From JAENVT01 sp039931555 (lineage in GTDB: Bacteria > Actinomycetota > Acidimicrobiia > Acidimicrobiales > Ilumatobacteraceae): a stretch of 64,000 bases of DNA. The notes beneath the pieces were generated by a model. That model searched no databases and was not told the DNA's origin. It saw nothing but the letters and a program-made list of their open reading frames with translations. Position 1 is the first letter of the stretch. Each line of letters opens with the position of its first letter. A program made the translations under genes and the position numbers. Below, piece by piece: positions 50,191 to 58,023 of the stretch. The stretch is from the NCBI GenBank assembly GCA_039931555.1, contig JBDTRP010000030.1:11250-75249 (forward strand), in the 5' to 3' direction.

Positions 50191-51372
50191 GTGACGACCA
50201 CGGGAGTCGTCGGTGCCCGGTGGCGAGCCACAGTCACCGAATGGGGTGCCGTGGAGCCATGGGACGGATCGACGACGATCGATTGGTTCGTTGCCGCCGA
50301 CGATCGATGGCACACGCCGCAGCACGAGACCTCGACACGACAGACCCGTGTCAGTGGAACACCAGTCGTCGAGACCAGGGTTCGCATCCCCGGCGGCGAC
50401 GTCGTGCAGCGCGTCTACTCCGTCGCCGACGGCGGGGGCATGACGATCATCGAGACGACCAATGATTCGTCGCTGCCGATCGCCGTGGCGTTCACCGGAG
50501 GTCGGCTGCTGACCCGTCGTCCTCCGACGTTGGTGCCGCCGCAGGGAATCGATCTGCCGGCCGACGCGGTGATGCACCCGATCGGCCATCGTGCCACGGT
50601 GACCGTCGCTCGCGCCCACGGGGCGGCCGCCACGCTGCCGGAGTCGTTCCCGTCGGCCGACCAGGTGACGCACGGATGGCTCACCCAGACGCAGCGCGCC
50701 AGCCGGCTGCAGTTGCCGGATGCCGCGCTGTCCGAAGCGGTGACTGCCGCCCGGTGCGAACTGCTGCTGAACGGGCCGGCCTCGACGCAGCCCGTCGACC
50801 CGGCGACGTTCATCCTCGGCGTCGCCGAACTGGTCCGCCTCGGCGACGCTCCGTCGATCTGGGTGCCAGACATCGCCACCCAGCTGGAGGTCATGGCACT
50901 CCGTGGCGGCCCGATCGCGGATGGGGGGATCGCCGCTGGCGCGATCGAGGCCGCGGCGCGGGTCCTGCACGCTGCGGGCGAGCATCGGGCGGTGGCCGAC
51001 CTGCGCAAGATGAACCTCCCGACCCCGGCTGGGCGCGCTGATCAGATGCCGGTCGAGCCTGCGCTCGTGCCCTCGTGGGTCGAGCATCAACTGGTCGTGT
51101 GCGACGAGTTCGCCGCCAAGCTGATGCCCCGCTCGTTCCCGGCGGCCTGGCTGGGTGTCGACTTCGAAGCCCACGGGCTGCCGATCGGGTTGGCGTCGAC
51201 GTTGTCGTTCGCCGTCCGCTGGCATGGTGATCGCCCCGCCGTGCTGTGGGAGGTCGCCGGCCCGCCGATGCCGCTGGCGTACGAGACATGGAGCACCGGT
51301 CAGCTCTCCGGCGAAGCGTTGTGGCCGCCCGTCACGCTCGCCGTGCCGCACCCGAGCACGTCGTTCGGTTGA
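50191..51372 (+). CDS. Conserved-looking protein of unknown function
   Basis: 393 residues, cytoplasmic, with no signal peptide or membrane segment. I do not recognise a family. The N-terminal 130 residues are rich in beta strands (RWRATVTEWGAVEPWDG, then TRVRIPGGDVVQRVYSV). The middle is helical with PATFILGVAELVRLGDAP. The C-terminal 100 residues alternate strands again (LSFAVRWHGDRPAVLWEVAG). Codon use matches neighbours, so it is a real gene. It begins with GTG 22 bases after gpsA and may share its transcript. Its last 41 bases overlap an antisense short frame. Confidence 0.75.
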   Translation: MTTTGVVGARWRATVTEWGAVEPWDGSTTIDWFVAADDRWHTPQHETSTRQTRVSGTPVVETRVRIPGGDVVQRVYSVADGGGMTIIETTNDSSLPIAVAFTGGRLLTRRPPTLVPPQGIDLPADAVMHPIGHRATVTVARAHGAAATLPESFPSADQVTHGWLTQTQRASRLQLPDAALSEAVTAARCELLLNGPASTQPVDPATFILGVAELVRLGDAPSIWVPDIATQLEVMALRGGPIADGGIAAGAIEAAARVLHAAGEHRAVADLRKMNLPTPAGRADQMPVEPALVPSWVEHQLVVCDEFAAKLMPRSFPAAWLGVDFEAHGLPIGLASTLSFAVRWHGDRPAVLWEVAGPPMPLAYETWSTGQLSGEALWPPVTLAVPHPSTSFG

Positions 51373-51387
51373 GGTCGGCGGCGTGGA

Positions 51388-51508
51388 CTACGGCTCGAGG
51401 ATGGCCGGGTCGCCGGTGTGGAGCATAGAGGTCGAAGATCTGGTCGGCGAAGCGCACGGTGCGCTCGGCGTCGGTCTCGGTGAACCGATATGGCCCGATG
51501 GCGTACAT
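51388..51508 (-). pseudogene. Small leaderless gene with an apparent frameshift
   Basis: From ATG 51508, TAGCCT lies 6 bases upstream and the product begins MYAIGPYRFTETDAE, then RTVRFADQIFDLY, convincingly protein-like. At that point the frame runs into unlikely sequence (stop at 51332-51334), while the +1 frame continues MLHTGDPAILEP and stops at TAG 51388-51390. A single-base or short indel near 51425 would restore a protein of about 40 residues. It is divergent from selD. I do not recognise the family; a 58-residue unshifted product is the alternative. Confidence 0.4.
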
Positions 51509-51514
51509 CTGTTG

Positions 51515-51538
51515 AGGCTAGATCAGGCACCGTAGGCT
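51515..51538. promoter_or_regulatory. Divergent leaderless promoters for the small gene and selD
   Basis: TAGCCT on the minus strand (51515-51520) ends 6 bases before ATG 51508. TAGGCT on the plus strand (51533-51538) ends 6 bases before GTG 51545. Confidence 0.6.
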
Positions 51539-51544
51539 GGCGGG

Positions 51545-52564
51545 GTGACCGCCGTCGAAGCTGACCCATTCGCCGATCTGCGCCTGACGGAATGGACGTC
51601 GTGCGGCGGGTGCGCCGCCAAGTGGGGCGCCGCGTTGTTGACCGACATGGTCCGCGAGATGCCGGCCGGCGTCGATCCCTCGCTGCTGGTCGGTCTGGCG
51701 CCGTTCGACGACGCGGCGATCTACGAGATGGCGCCCGGAGTCGCGCTGGTCAGCACCACCGACTTCTTCCCGCCGCTGGTCGATCATCCCAGCGACTTCG
51801 GGGCGATCGCTGCGGCCAATGCGTGCAGCGACGTGTTCGCGATGGGCGGCCGGGTGGCGATTGCCGTCAACATCGCCGCCTTCCCCGAGCACTTCCCGCG
51901 CGAGGCGATCGTGGCGATCTTCGACGCTGCGGCCGTCGTCGTCGCTGAGGCGGGCGGCACGATCGCTGGTGGCCACACGATCCGCAACCCCGAGCCGATC
52001 TTCGGCCTGGCCGTGCAGGGCGTGGTCGATCCGGCCCGGGTGTTCCGCAAAGGTGGCGGCCGACCGGGCGATGTGTTGGTGCTCAGCAAACCACTCGGCA
52101 CCGGGCTGGCGTTGGCCGGGGGTTCGCCCAGCGACAAGGCCGCGGCCATAGCCGGCATGCGCCGCCTGAACCGCACCGCCTCGGAGGAACTGCAGTCGTT
52201 GGGCAGCGCGGTGCACGCCGCCACGGATGTGACCGGATACGGCTTGGCGGGGCATGGTTGGGAGATGGCCGAGCGAGGTGGCGTGCAGGTGCTGATCGAA
52301 ACCGACGGGTTGCGCACGTACCCGGGCGCACTCGACGCTGCGGTGCGCGGCGTGCGGACCGGCGGCGACCCGCGCAACCACGACTACGTAGCGGGCCACA
52401 TGCGGTCGACTGCCACTGCAGCCGGCGAGGCGTTGTGCATGGATCCGCAGACCTCGGGCGGGTTGCTGGCCGCCGTCGATCCATCGGCGGTGTCGTCGCT
52501 GTCGGAGATGTGGTGGCGAGTCGGCGAGGTCGCCGCCGGCGACCCGATCATCGTGCTGCGCTGA
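51545..52564 (+). CDS. selD: Selenide, water dikinase (selenophosphate synthetase)
   Basis: 339 residues. It makes selenophosphate from selenide and ATP for selenocysteine or selenouridine. The N-terminal catalytic segment TSCGGCAAKWG carries the Cys and Lys positions of SelD, with cysteine (TGC) rather than selenocysteine. VSTTDFFPPLVDHPSDFGAI and AIAAANACSDVFAMGG form the ATP/metal site, and GGHTIRNPEPIFGLAVQG is conserved. No selA, selB, tRNA-Sec or selU is in the window. TAGGCT lies 6 bases before the GTG start. rnhB follows with TGATG overlap. Confidence 0.93.
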   Translation: MTAVEADPFADLRLTEWTSCGGCAAKWGAALLTDMVREMPAGVDPSLLVGLAPFDDAAIYEMAPGVALVSTTDFFPPLVDHPSDFGAIAAANACSDVFAMGGRVAIAVNIAAFPEHFPREAIVAIFDAAAVVVAEAGGTIAGGHTIRNPEPIFGLAVQGVVDPARVFRKGGGRPGDVLVLSKPLGTGLALAGGSPSDKAAAIAGMRRLNRTASEELQSLGSAVHAATDVTGYGLAGHGWEMAERGGVQVLIETDGLRTYPGALDAAVRGVRTGGDPRNHDYVAGHMRSTATAAGEALCMDPQTSGGLLAAVDPSAVSSLSEMWWRVGEVAAGDPIIVLR

Positions 52565-53235
52565 TGGTCGGCCGGGCCCCGACGCGATCGATCGAGAAGG
52601 AGTTGTGGGCAGCCGGGCACGACGTGATCGTCGGTATCGATGAGGTCGGCCGTGGAGCGTGGGCGGGGCCGCTGATGGTCGGTGCGGCGGTGTTGCCGCG
52701 CGAGCGGCGGGTCAACGGCGTGCGCGATTCGAAGGTGCTCACCGAATCGGGTCGTGAGCTCCTGTTCGACCGCATCGCAGCGTGGTGCGATGCGTGGGCC
52801 GTGGGGGGCGCGTCGCAGGTGGAGTGCGACGAACTGGGCATGGCCGAGGCGCAACGGCTGGCGACGCGCCGGGCGCTGGCCGCGCTGGGCGTCACGCCCG
52901 ACGCTGCCGTGGTCGACGGCAAGTGGAACTTCGTCGGTGGCGGGGTGGCCCATGTGGAGATGCGCGTGAAGGCCGACCTGCACTGCCTGTCGGTGGCCGC
53001 TGCGTCGATCCTCGCCAAGGTGACGCGCGACCGCATCATGCGCGAGCAGGCCGAGCACTACCCGCAGTGGAGCTTCGACTCCAACAAGGGGTACCCGTGC
53101 CCGGTGCACAAGGCCGCGCTGCAGGCCTACGGGCCATCGGCGATCCACCGGCGCACATGGGTCTTCATGGACCACTACGTGCCGTGGCCGGGCGTGCCCC
53201 GTCGCATCATCGCCGAGCAGCCGACGCTGTTCTGA
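52564..53235 (+). CDS. rnhB: Ribonuclease HII
   Basis: 223 residues. It removes ribonucleotides and RNA primers from RNA-DNA hybrids. The active-site acids are visible in VGIDEVGRGAWAGPL (Asp-Glu), and the later Asp in VVDGKWNF and MRVKADLHCLSVAAASILAK. The C-terminal YPCPVHKAALQAYGPSAIHR is a family hallmark. ATG shares one base with the selD stop (TGATG), so the genes are translationally coupled. A flavin amine oxidase starts 1 base after the stop, giving a selD-rnhB-oxidase unit. Confidence 0.94.
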   Translation: MVGRAPTRSIEKELWAAGHDVIVGIDEVGRGAWAGPLMVGAAVLPRERRVNGVRDSKVLTESGRELLFDRIAAWCDAWAVGGASQVECDELGMAEAQRLATRRALAALGVTPDAAVVDGKWNFVGGGVAHVEMRVKADLHCLSVAAASILAKVTRDRIMREQAEHYPQWSFDSNKGYPCPVHKAALQAYGPSAIHRRTWVFMDHYVPWPGVPRRIIAEQPTLF

Positions 53236-53236
53236 G

Positions 53237-54484
53237 ATGAGTGATCAGGTGTACGACGTGCTGATCGTCGGCGGTGGGTTGGCCGGCTTGCGCTGCGCCG
53301 AGGTGCTGCTCGCCGATGGCCTCGATGTCGTCCTGCTGGAGGCCCGCAGTCGCGTCGGCGGGCGTGTGTTCAGTCACCACTTCAGTGACGGACAGACGTG
53401 CGAACGCGGCGCGGAGTTCATCGATTCGAATCACGCCGAAGTCATCGCGCTGGCCGCGAGACTTGGATTGAAGTTGAGCACCCGAACGTCGGACCTCGAC
53501 CCTGCAGCGACGCTGATCGATGCCGGTGGGCGAGCGGTGCCGCTGTCGATGCATGCTTCGATCCAGCCCGACATGGCTCGGTGGCTGGAAGCCGTTGCCG
53601 CGGTAGGAGATGACGACGCACACGAGTGGGGCAACCTCGCCGAACTCATGCACTCGCTCGATCTCTCGGTGTTGTCGCGGCTGGCGATCGGCCGCCACAT
53701 TCGTACCGAGTACATGCTGCCTCCGGAGGAAGTCGGCCAACGCTTCGCCGGCAGACTGACTCGTTTGCAAGCTGCGGGGAGGGCGGAGTGCCATCGAGTC
53801 GTCGGTGGCAATGACCAACTGGCCACTCGCCTGGCCGCCGGGTTGGGCGATGTGGTGAGGACCGCCGTCGTCGTGCAATCCATCGACGCCGACGCGGGTG
53901 TGATCCGCCTGACGACCGGCGAGACGATGGCGGCTGCGACGATCGTTGCCGCCGTGCCCTTGCCCGTGCTGTCGCGCCTGTGGCCGGCGATGCCGTTGGA
54001 GCTGGGCGCAGTGGGGTACGGGGTGGGCGGCAAGATCAGCGTGCAGTTCGACCGGCGGATCTGGCGCGACTACGCCAGCAACGGCGAGGTGCTGACCGAG
54101 CGGGTGTGGGGCCATCTGTGGGAGACGACCGACGATCAGGCTGGGGACCGGGGCGTGTTGACCAACCTGTTGTCGTCGCACGACGGCGCGGCGTTCGCCG
54201 CGCTTCCGGAGGCGCCCGATCGCCTGGTCGCCGAGATCGACCGGCTCTTCCATGGCGCAAAGGGATTGGCCGGCGAGCGGGTGCACACCGATTGGACCAA
54301 CGATCCGTTCAGCCTGGGCGCCTACAGCTGCTTCGGGCCCGGTCAACTGACCGCGGCGATGCCGTTGATGCACGTGCCGCACGGCCGCCTGTGGCTGGCG
54401 GGCGAGCACACCGACGAGTTCAGCGGGTTCATGGAGGGTGCGCTGCGCAGCGGGGCGAGGGTGGCGGCGACGATCACGGGGTGA
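53237..54484 (+). CDS. Flavin-containing monoamine oxidase family protein
   Basis: 415 residues. FAD-binding Rossmann motif VLIVGGGLAGLRCAEVLLAD at the N terminus, followed by the amine-oxidase RVGGRVFS motif, and the C-terminal FAD segment GRLWLAGEHTDEFSGFMEGA with the substrate-side aromatic region. These enzymes oxidise amines or carotenoid-like substrates; the substrate is unknown. ATG follows the rnhB stop by 1 base, so it is co-transcribed with selD-rnhB, but no functional link is evident. Confidence 0.89.
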   Translation: MSDQVYDVLIVGGGLAGLRCAEVLLADGLDVVLLEARSRVGGRVFSHHFSDGQTCERGAEFIDSNHAEVIALAARLGLKLSTRTSDLDPAATLIDAGGRAVPLSMHASIQPDMARWLEAVAAVGDDDAHEWGNLAELMHSLDLSVLSRLAIGRHIRTEYMLPPEEVGQRFAGRLTRLQAAGRAECHRVVGGNDQLATRLAAGLGDVVRTAVVVQSIDADAGVIRLTTGETMAAATIVAAVPLPVLSRLWPAMPLELGAVGYGVGGKISVQFDRRIWRDYASNGEVLTERVWGHLWETTDDQAGDRGVLTNLLSSHDGAAFAALPEAPDRLVAEIDRLFHGAKGLAGERVHTDWTNDPFSLGAYSCFGPGQLTAAMPLMHVPHGRLWLAGEHTDEFSGFMEGALRSGARVAATITG

Positions 54485-54539
54485 CCCCTGTCTCAGCTGG
54501 GCGTCCCAATTTCGCCGGTTCCGGTCGGGGCGTCGTTCG

Positions 54540-54545
54540 TAGAAT
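54540..54545 (+). promoter_or_regulatory. -10 box of the EamA transporter gene
   Basis: TAGAAT ends 6 bases before GTG 54552; leaderless geometry. Confidence 0.6.
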
Positions 54546-54551
54546 CGTGAC

Positions 54552-55514
54552 GTGCATCGATCGGGCGGGGCGGAGTCAACCGACCACGTCGATCACTTCG
54601 GGCCTGGCGAATGGGCGATGACCTCGGCCGTCGCGGCCGTGTGGGGCAGTTCGTTCCTGTGGATCGCCATCGCCATCGATCACGTCGAGACCGGCGTCGT
54701 ACCGCTGGGGCGATGCGTGTTCGGCGCACTGGTGTTGGCGGTGTTCCCGGCGGCACGACGCCGCATCGAGCGGCAGGATTGGGCTCGATTTGCGGCGTTG
54801 TCGGCGCTGTGGATGGCGATCCCCTTCCTCCTGTATCCGATCGCCGAGAGCACCGTCAGCTCGTCGATCACGGGCATGATCAACGGTGGGTTGCCGGTGG
54901 TGAGCGCCGTCGTGACCGCCCTCTGGTTGCGTCGAGCGCCGTCGGCGTTCCGCATGATCGCCGTGTTGGTCGGCTTCGCCGGGATCGCCCTGATCTCGAT
55001 CACCTCGGTCGACGAGGGCACGTCGGCTGACGGGAAGGGGGTCGTGCTGCTGGGGGTCGCGCTGCTCTGCTACGCGGTGGCCGCCAACCTCGTGCGACCG
55101 ATGCAACGCAAGTACGGCTCGATGGCGCCGATGCTGTGGATGGCGATCATCGCTGCCGCGATGTCGCTGCCGTATGGCGTCGTCGGTCTGGTGCGGGGCG
55201 GGATGGACCTCAAAGCACTCGGAGCGCTGTTGATGCTGGGGGCGATGGGCACCGGCATCGCCTTCGCCCTCTACGGCGTACTGCTGACGAGGGCCGGCAC
55301 GGTACGCGGCATGATCGGCATCTTCTTCACGCCGATCGTCGGCACGATCCTGGGCGTGGCCGTGCGCGGCGATTCGCTGCATGCCGCCGCCGTGGTGGGC
55401 ATGGGGATCGTGATCGTCGGCGCCGTGATGGTCAGCCGTCCCGAGCCGGACAGCGCGCTAACCGGCAGCGGCTTCCAGGGCCTGGGCGAGATCGGCGACG
55501 AGATCGGCCGCTGA
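54552..55514 (+). CDS. EamA/DMT family transporter
   Basis: 320 residues with about ten hydrophobic helices in two EamA repeats (SAVAAVWGSSFLWIAIAIDH starts repeat one; VVLLGVALLCYAVAANLVRP starts repeat two). It exports an unknown metabolite across the plasma membrane. The last helix ends near VVGMGIVIVGAVMVSRPEPD, and the final 22 residues are a hydrophilic tail. The 3' end overlaps the convergent cystathionine gene by 57 bases, unusually long; both proteins look intact up to their ends. Confidence 0.87.
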   Translation: MHRSGGAESTDHVDHFGPGEWAMTSAVAAVWGSSFLWIAIAIDHVETGVVPLGRCVFGALVLAVFPAARRRIERQDWARFAALSALWMAIPFLLYPIAESTVSSSITGMINGGLPVVSAVVTALWLRRAPSAFRMIAVLVGFAGIALISITSVDEGTSADGKGVVLLGVALLCYAVAANLVRPMQRKYGSMAPMLWMAIIAAAMSLPYGVVGLVRGGMDLKALGALLMLGAMGTGIAFALYGVLLTRAGTVRGMIGIFFTPIVGTILGVAVRGDSLHAAAVVGMGIVIVGAVMVSRPEPDSALTGSGFQGLGEIGDEIGR

Positions 55515-56618
55515 CTCGATCCCGACCGACAGTCGCAGCAGGTTGTCAGGAACCTCCAACGGCGATCCAGCGGCCGACGCGTGGGTCATCTGGCCGGGAT
55601 GTTCGATCAGGCTCTCGACTGCGCCGAGTGACTCGGCCAACACGAACAACTCGGTTGCCGCGGCCACCCGCAACGCGGCCTCGAGCCCGCCGCGCAAGGT
55701 GAAGCTGACCATTCCGCCGAAGTCTCGCATCTGCTTCGCGGCGGCGTCGTGGCCGGGATGGTCCGGGAGCTGTGGATACAGCACTCGCTCAACGGCCGCG
55801 TGGCCGACGAGCAGGTCGACCATCGAGCGGGCGTTGGCGCAGTGTCGTTCCATGCGCACGGCCAAGGTCTTCACGCCGCGTAGCACGAGGTAGCAGTCGA
55901 ATGGAGCGGGCACCGCGCCGGCCGCGTTCTGCGTGAAGGTCAGTCGCTCGGCGAGATCGTCGTCGTCGAGGGCCAGGAAGCCGCCGACCACGTCGCTGTG
56001 CCCGCCGAGGTACTTCGTGGCCGAGTGCACCACCACGTCGGCCCCGAGCGACAGCGGTTGCTGCAGGAACGGTGTGGCGAAGGTGTTGTCGACGCAGACC
56101 AACGCGCCGTTGGCGTGGGCGATCTCGCAGATCGCCTCGATGTCGAAGCAGCGCAGCAGGGGATTGGTCGGCGTCTCCAGCCACACGAGCTTGGTGTCGG
56201 CCGGCCACTGCGCCGCCAACCGGTCGGTGTCGATCAGGTCGACCGCCGTCCACGCCAGTCCGGTGTGCACCTTGGAGATCAGCCGGAACGTTCCGCCGTA
56301 CGCGTCGTTGCCCAGCAGCACGCGGTCGCCGGTTCGCAGCAGTCGCAGCACGTTGTCCTCGGCCGCCAACCCACTGGCGAACGCCAGGCCGTGGCGGCCA
56401 CCCTCCAGCGACGCAACACACGCCTCCAGCGCGGCCCGTGTCGGGTTACCGCTTCGCGAGTACTCGAACCCCTTGTGGCCGCCGACGCCGTCCTGGGCAA
56501 AGGTCGTGCTGAGGCTGATCGGGGTGACCACCGCGCCCGTCACCGGGTCGGGCTCCTGGCCCGTATGGACCGCGCGCGTCTCGAAGCCCCACGACGACTG
56601 CTCTTCGAACTCACCCAT
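55458..56618 (-). CDS. Cystathionine gamma-lyase/gamma-synthase family enzyme
   Basis: 386 residues of the Cys/Met metabolism PLP family. AVHTGQEPDPVTGAVVTPIS, the cofactor-binding YSRSGNPTRAALE, TNPLLRCFDIEAI, VCVDNTFATPF and the PLP-lysine motif HSATKYLGGHSDVVGG are all present. Next to cystathionine beta-synthase (overlap of 8 bases), it most likely completes reverse transsulfuration, cleaving cystathionine to cysteine, though gamma-synthase activity cannot be excluded by sequence. ATG 56618 lies inside the end of that upstream gene. Confidence 0.92.
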   Translation of the reverse strand: MGEFEEQSSWGFETRAVHTGQEPDPVTGAVVTPISLSTTFAQDGVGGHKGFEYSRSGNPTRAALEACVASLEGGRHGLAFASGLAAEDNVLRLLRTGDRVLLGNDAYGGTFRLISKVHTGLAWTAVDLIDTDRLAAQWPADTKLVWLETPTNPLLRCFDIEAICEIAHANGALVCVDNTFATPFLQQPLSLGADVVVHSATKYLGGHSDVVGGFLALDDDDLAERLTFTQNAAGAVPAPFDCYLVLRGVKTLAVRMERHCANARSMVDLLVGHAAVERVLYPQLPDHPGHDAAAKQMRDFGGMVSFTLRGGLEAALRVAAATELFVLAESLGAVESLIEHPGQMTHASAAGSPLEVPDNLLRLSVGIESAADLVADLAQALEAAAG

Positions 56619-58023
56619 TCGCAACCGCCTCGAAGTAGGTCAACAGGTCGGTTCGGGTCAGCACGCTCAACGGCCGCCCACCCGACAACACCAGCAGCGC
56701 CGGCGCCTTGTCGAGCATCTCCACGGCCAGGGCCACCTTCTGTCCGACACCGATGGTCGGCAGCTTGGGACTCATCACCTTTTCGACTGCGGTGTCCATC
56801 ACCGACGGGTCGCGGTACACCGACTCCATCAGGTCGAGCTCGTCGACCGAGCCCGACACTTCGGCGTTGGCGAACGGTGGTGTGTTCTTGCACACCGGCA
56901 GTTGGCTGACCCCGTTGGCGCGCATCACCTCGATCGTCTGGCGAACGGTGTCGCCGGGGTTGACGTACAACAGCGACGGGGTGTTGCCCCGAGTCTCGAG
57001 CACGGCGGCGATGCACTGATCGCACTCGCGCACGAACCCGAAGTTGGCCATCCAGTCGTCGTTGAACAGGCGCGACAGGTAGCCGCGCCCGCTGTCGGGG
57101 TTGAGCACCACCACGATGTCATCCGGCTCGGCGCGCCGGGCCACCTGCAACGCCGCGGCCACGGCCAGACCACCGCTGCCACCGATCAGGATCCCCTCCT
57201 CGCGACTGACCTGGCGGGCGGTCAGGAAGCTGGCCTCGTCGCTGATCGGGATGATCTCGTCGTACAGCGATGCGTCCCACGCCGCCGGATAGAAGTCTTC
57301 GCCGACGCCCTCGACCAGGTACGGCCGACCTGACCCGCCGGAGAACACCGACATCTCGGGATCGCCGGCGATCACCTTGATCTTCGGGTTCTGCTGCTTG
57401 AGGTATCGGGCGGTACCGGTGATGGTGCCGCACGTGCCGGCGCCGGCGACGAAGTGGGTGATGCCCCCACCGGTCTGGCTCCACAACTCGGGCCCGGTGG
57501 TCTTCTCGTGCGCCAGCGGGTTGTTGGGGTTCGCATACTGGTTGGGACGGAACGCGTTGCGCTCGCTGGTGATCCGCTCGGCCACCTTGTAGTAGCTCTG
57601 CGGATCCTCGGGTGGCACGGCGACGGGACACACGATCACCTCGGCGCCGTACGCCCGCAGCAACTGGATCTTCTCGACGCCGTTCTTGTCGGTCATCACG
57701 AACACGCACCTGTAGCCACGTTGCGCGGCCACGATGGCCAGGCCGACCCCGGTGTTGCCACTGGTCGGCTCGACGATCGTGTCGCCCGGCTTCAACAGCC
57801 CGTCTCGTTCGGCGGCAAGGATCATCTCCAACGCCGGCCGGTCCTTCGACGAGCCCCCCGGGTTCGTGGTCTCCATCTTCATGGCCAGCACGCATCTGAT
57901 CCCGTGGATCTCGCTCGTCCGCTTCAAGCGAACAAGCGGTGTGTTACCGAACAGATCGATCACGCTGTCGGCGATCGACGTGCCGTGCAACCTGGCGTCG
58001 GCCGAATCGTCACCCCAAGGCAT
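56611..58023 (-). CDS. Cystathionine beta-synthase with C-terminal CBS-domain pair
   Basis: 470 residues. The PLP domain (about 15-320) has the lysine motif TTNPGGSSKDRPALEMI and the phosphate-binding loop EPTSGNTGVGLAI, later GAGTCGTITGTARYL. The C-terminal CBS pair (about 345-465) would bind adenosyl ligands for allosteric control, as in human and mycobacterial enzymes. There is no heme-binding N-terminal region. It condenses serine and homocysteine to cystathionine. ATG 58023 has TACGCT 7 bases upstream, inside the 3' end of the preceding alcohol dehydrogenase gene (14-base overlap). Confidence 0.92.
   Translation of the reverse strand: MPWGDDSADARLHGTSIADSVIDLFGNTPLVRLKRTSEIHGIRCVLAMKMETTNPGGSSKDRPALEMILAAERDGLLKPGDTIVEPTSGNTGVGLAIVAAQRGYRCVFVMTDKNGVEKIQLLRAYGAEVIVCPVAVPPEDPQSYYKVAERITSERNAFRPNQYANPNNPLAHEKTTGPELWSQTGGGITHFVAGAGTCGTITGTARYLKQQNPKIKVIAGDPEMSVFSGGSGRPYLVEGVGEDFYPAAWDASLYDEIIPISDEASFLTARQVSREEGILIGGSGGLAVAAALQVARRAEPDDIVVVLNPDSGRGYLSRLFNDDWMANFGFVRECDQCIAAVLETRGNTPSLLYVNPGDTVRQTIEVMRANGVSQLPVCKNTPPFANAEVSGSVDELDLMESVYRDPSVMDTAVEKVMSPKLPTIGVGQKVALAVEMLDKAPALLVLSGGRPLSVLTRTDLLTYFEAVANG

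Noticed and set aside
48768..50387. 539-codon minus-strand frame
   Set aside because: Antisense of gpsA; composition is that of a shadow frame.
51545..52564. Selenocysteine codon in selD
   Set aside because: The catalytic position is an ordinary TGC; no in-frame TGA is present.
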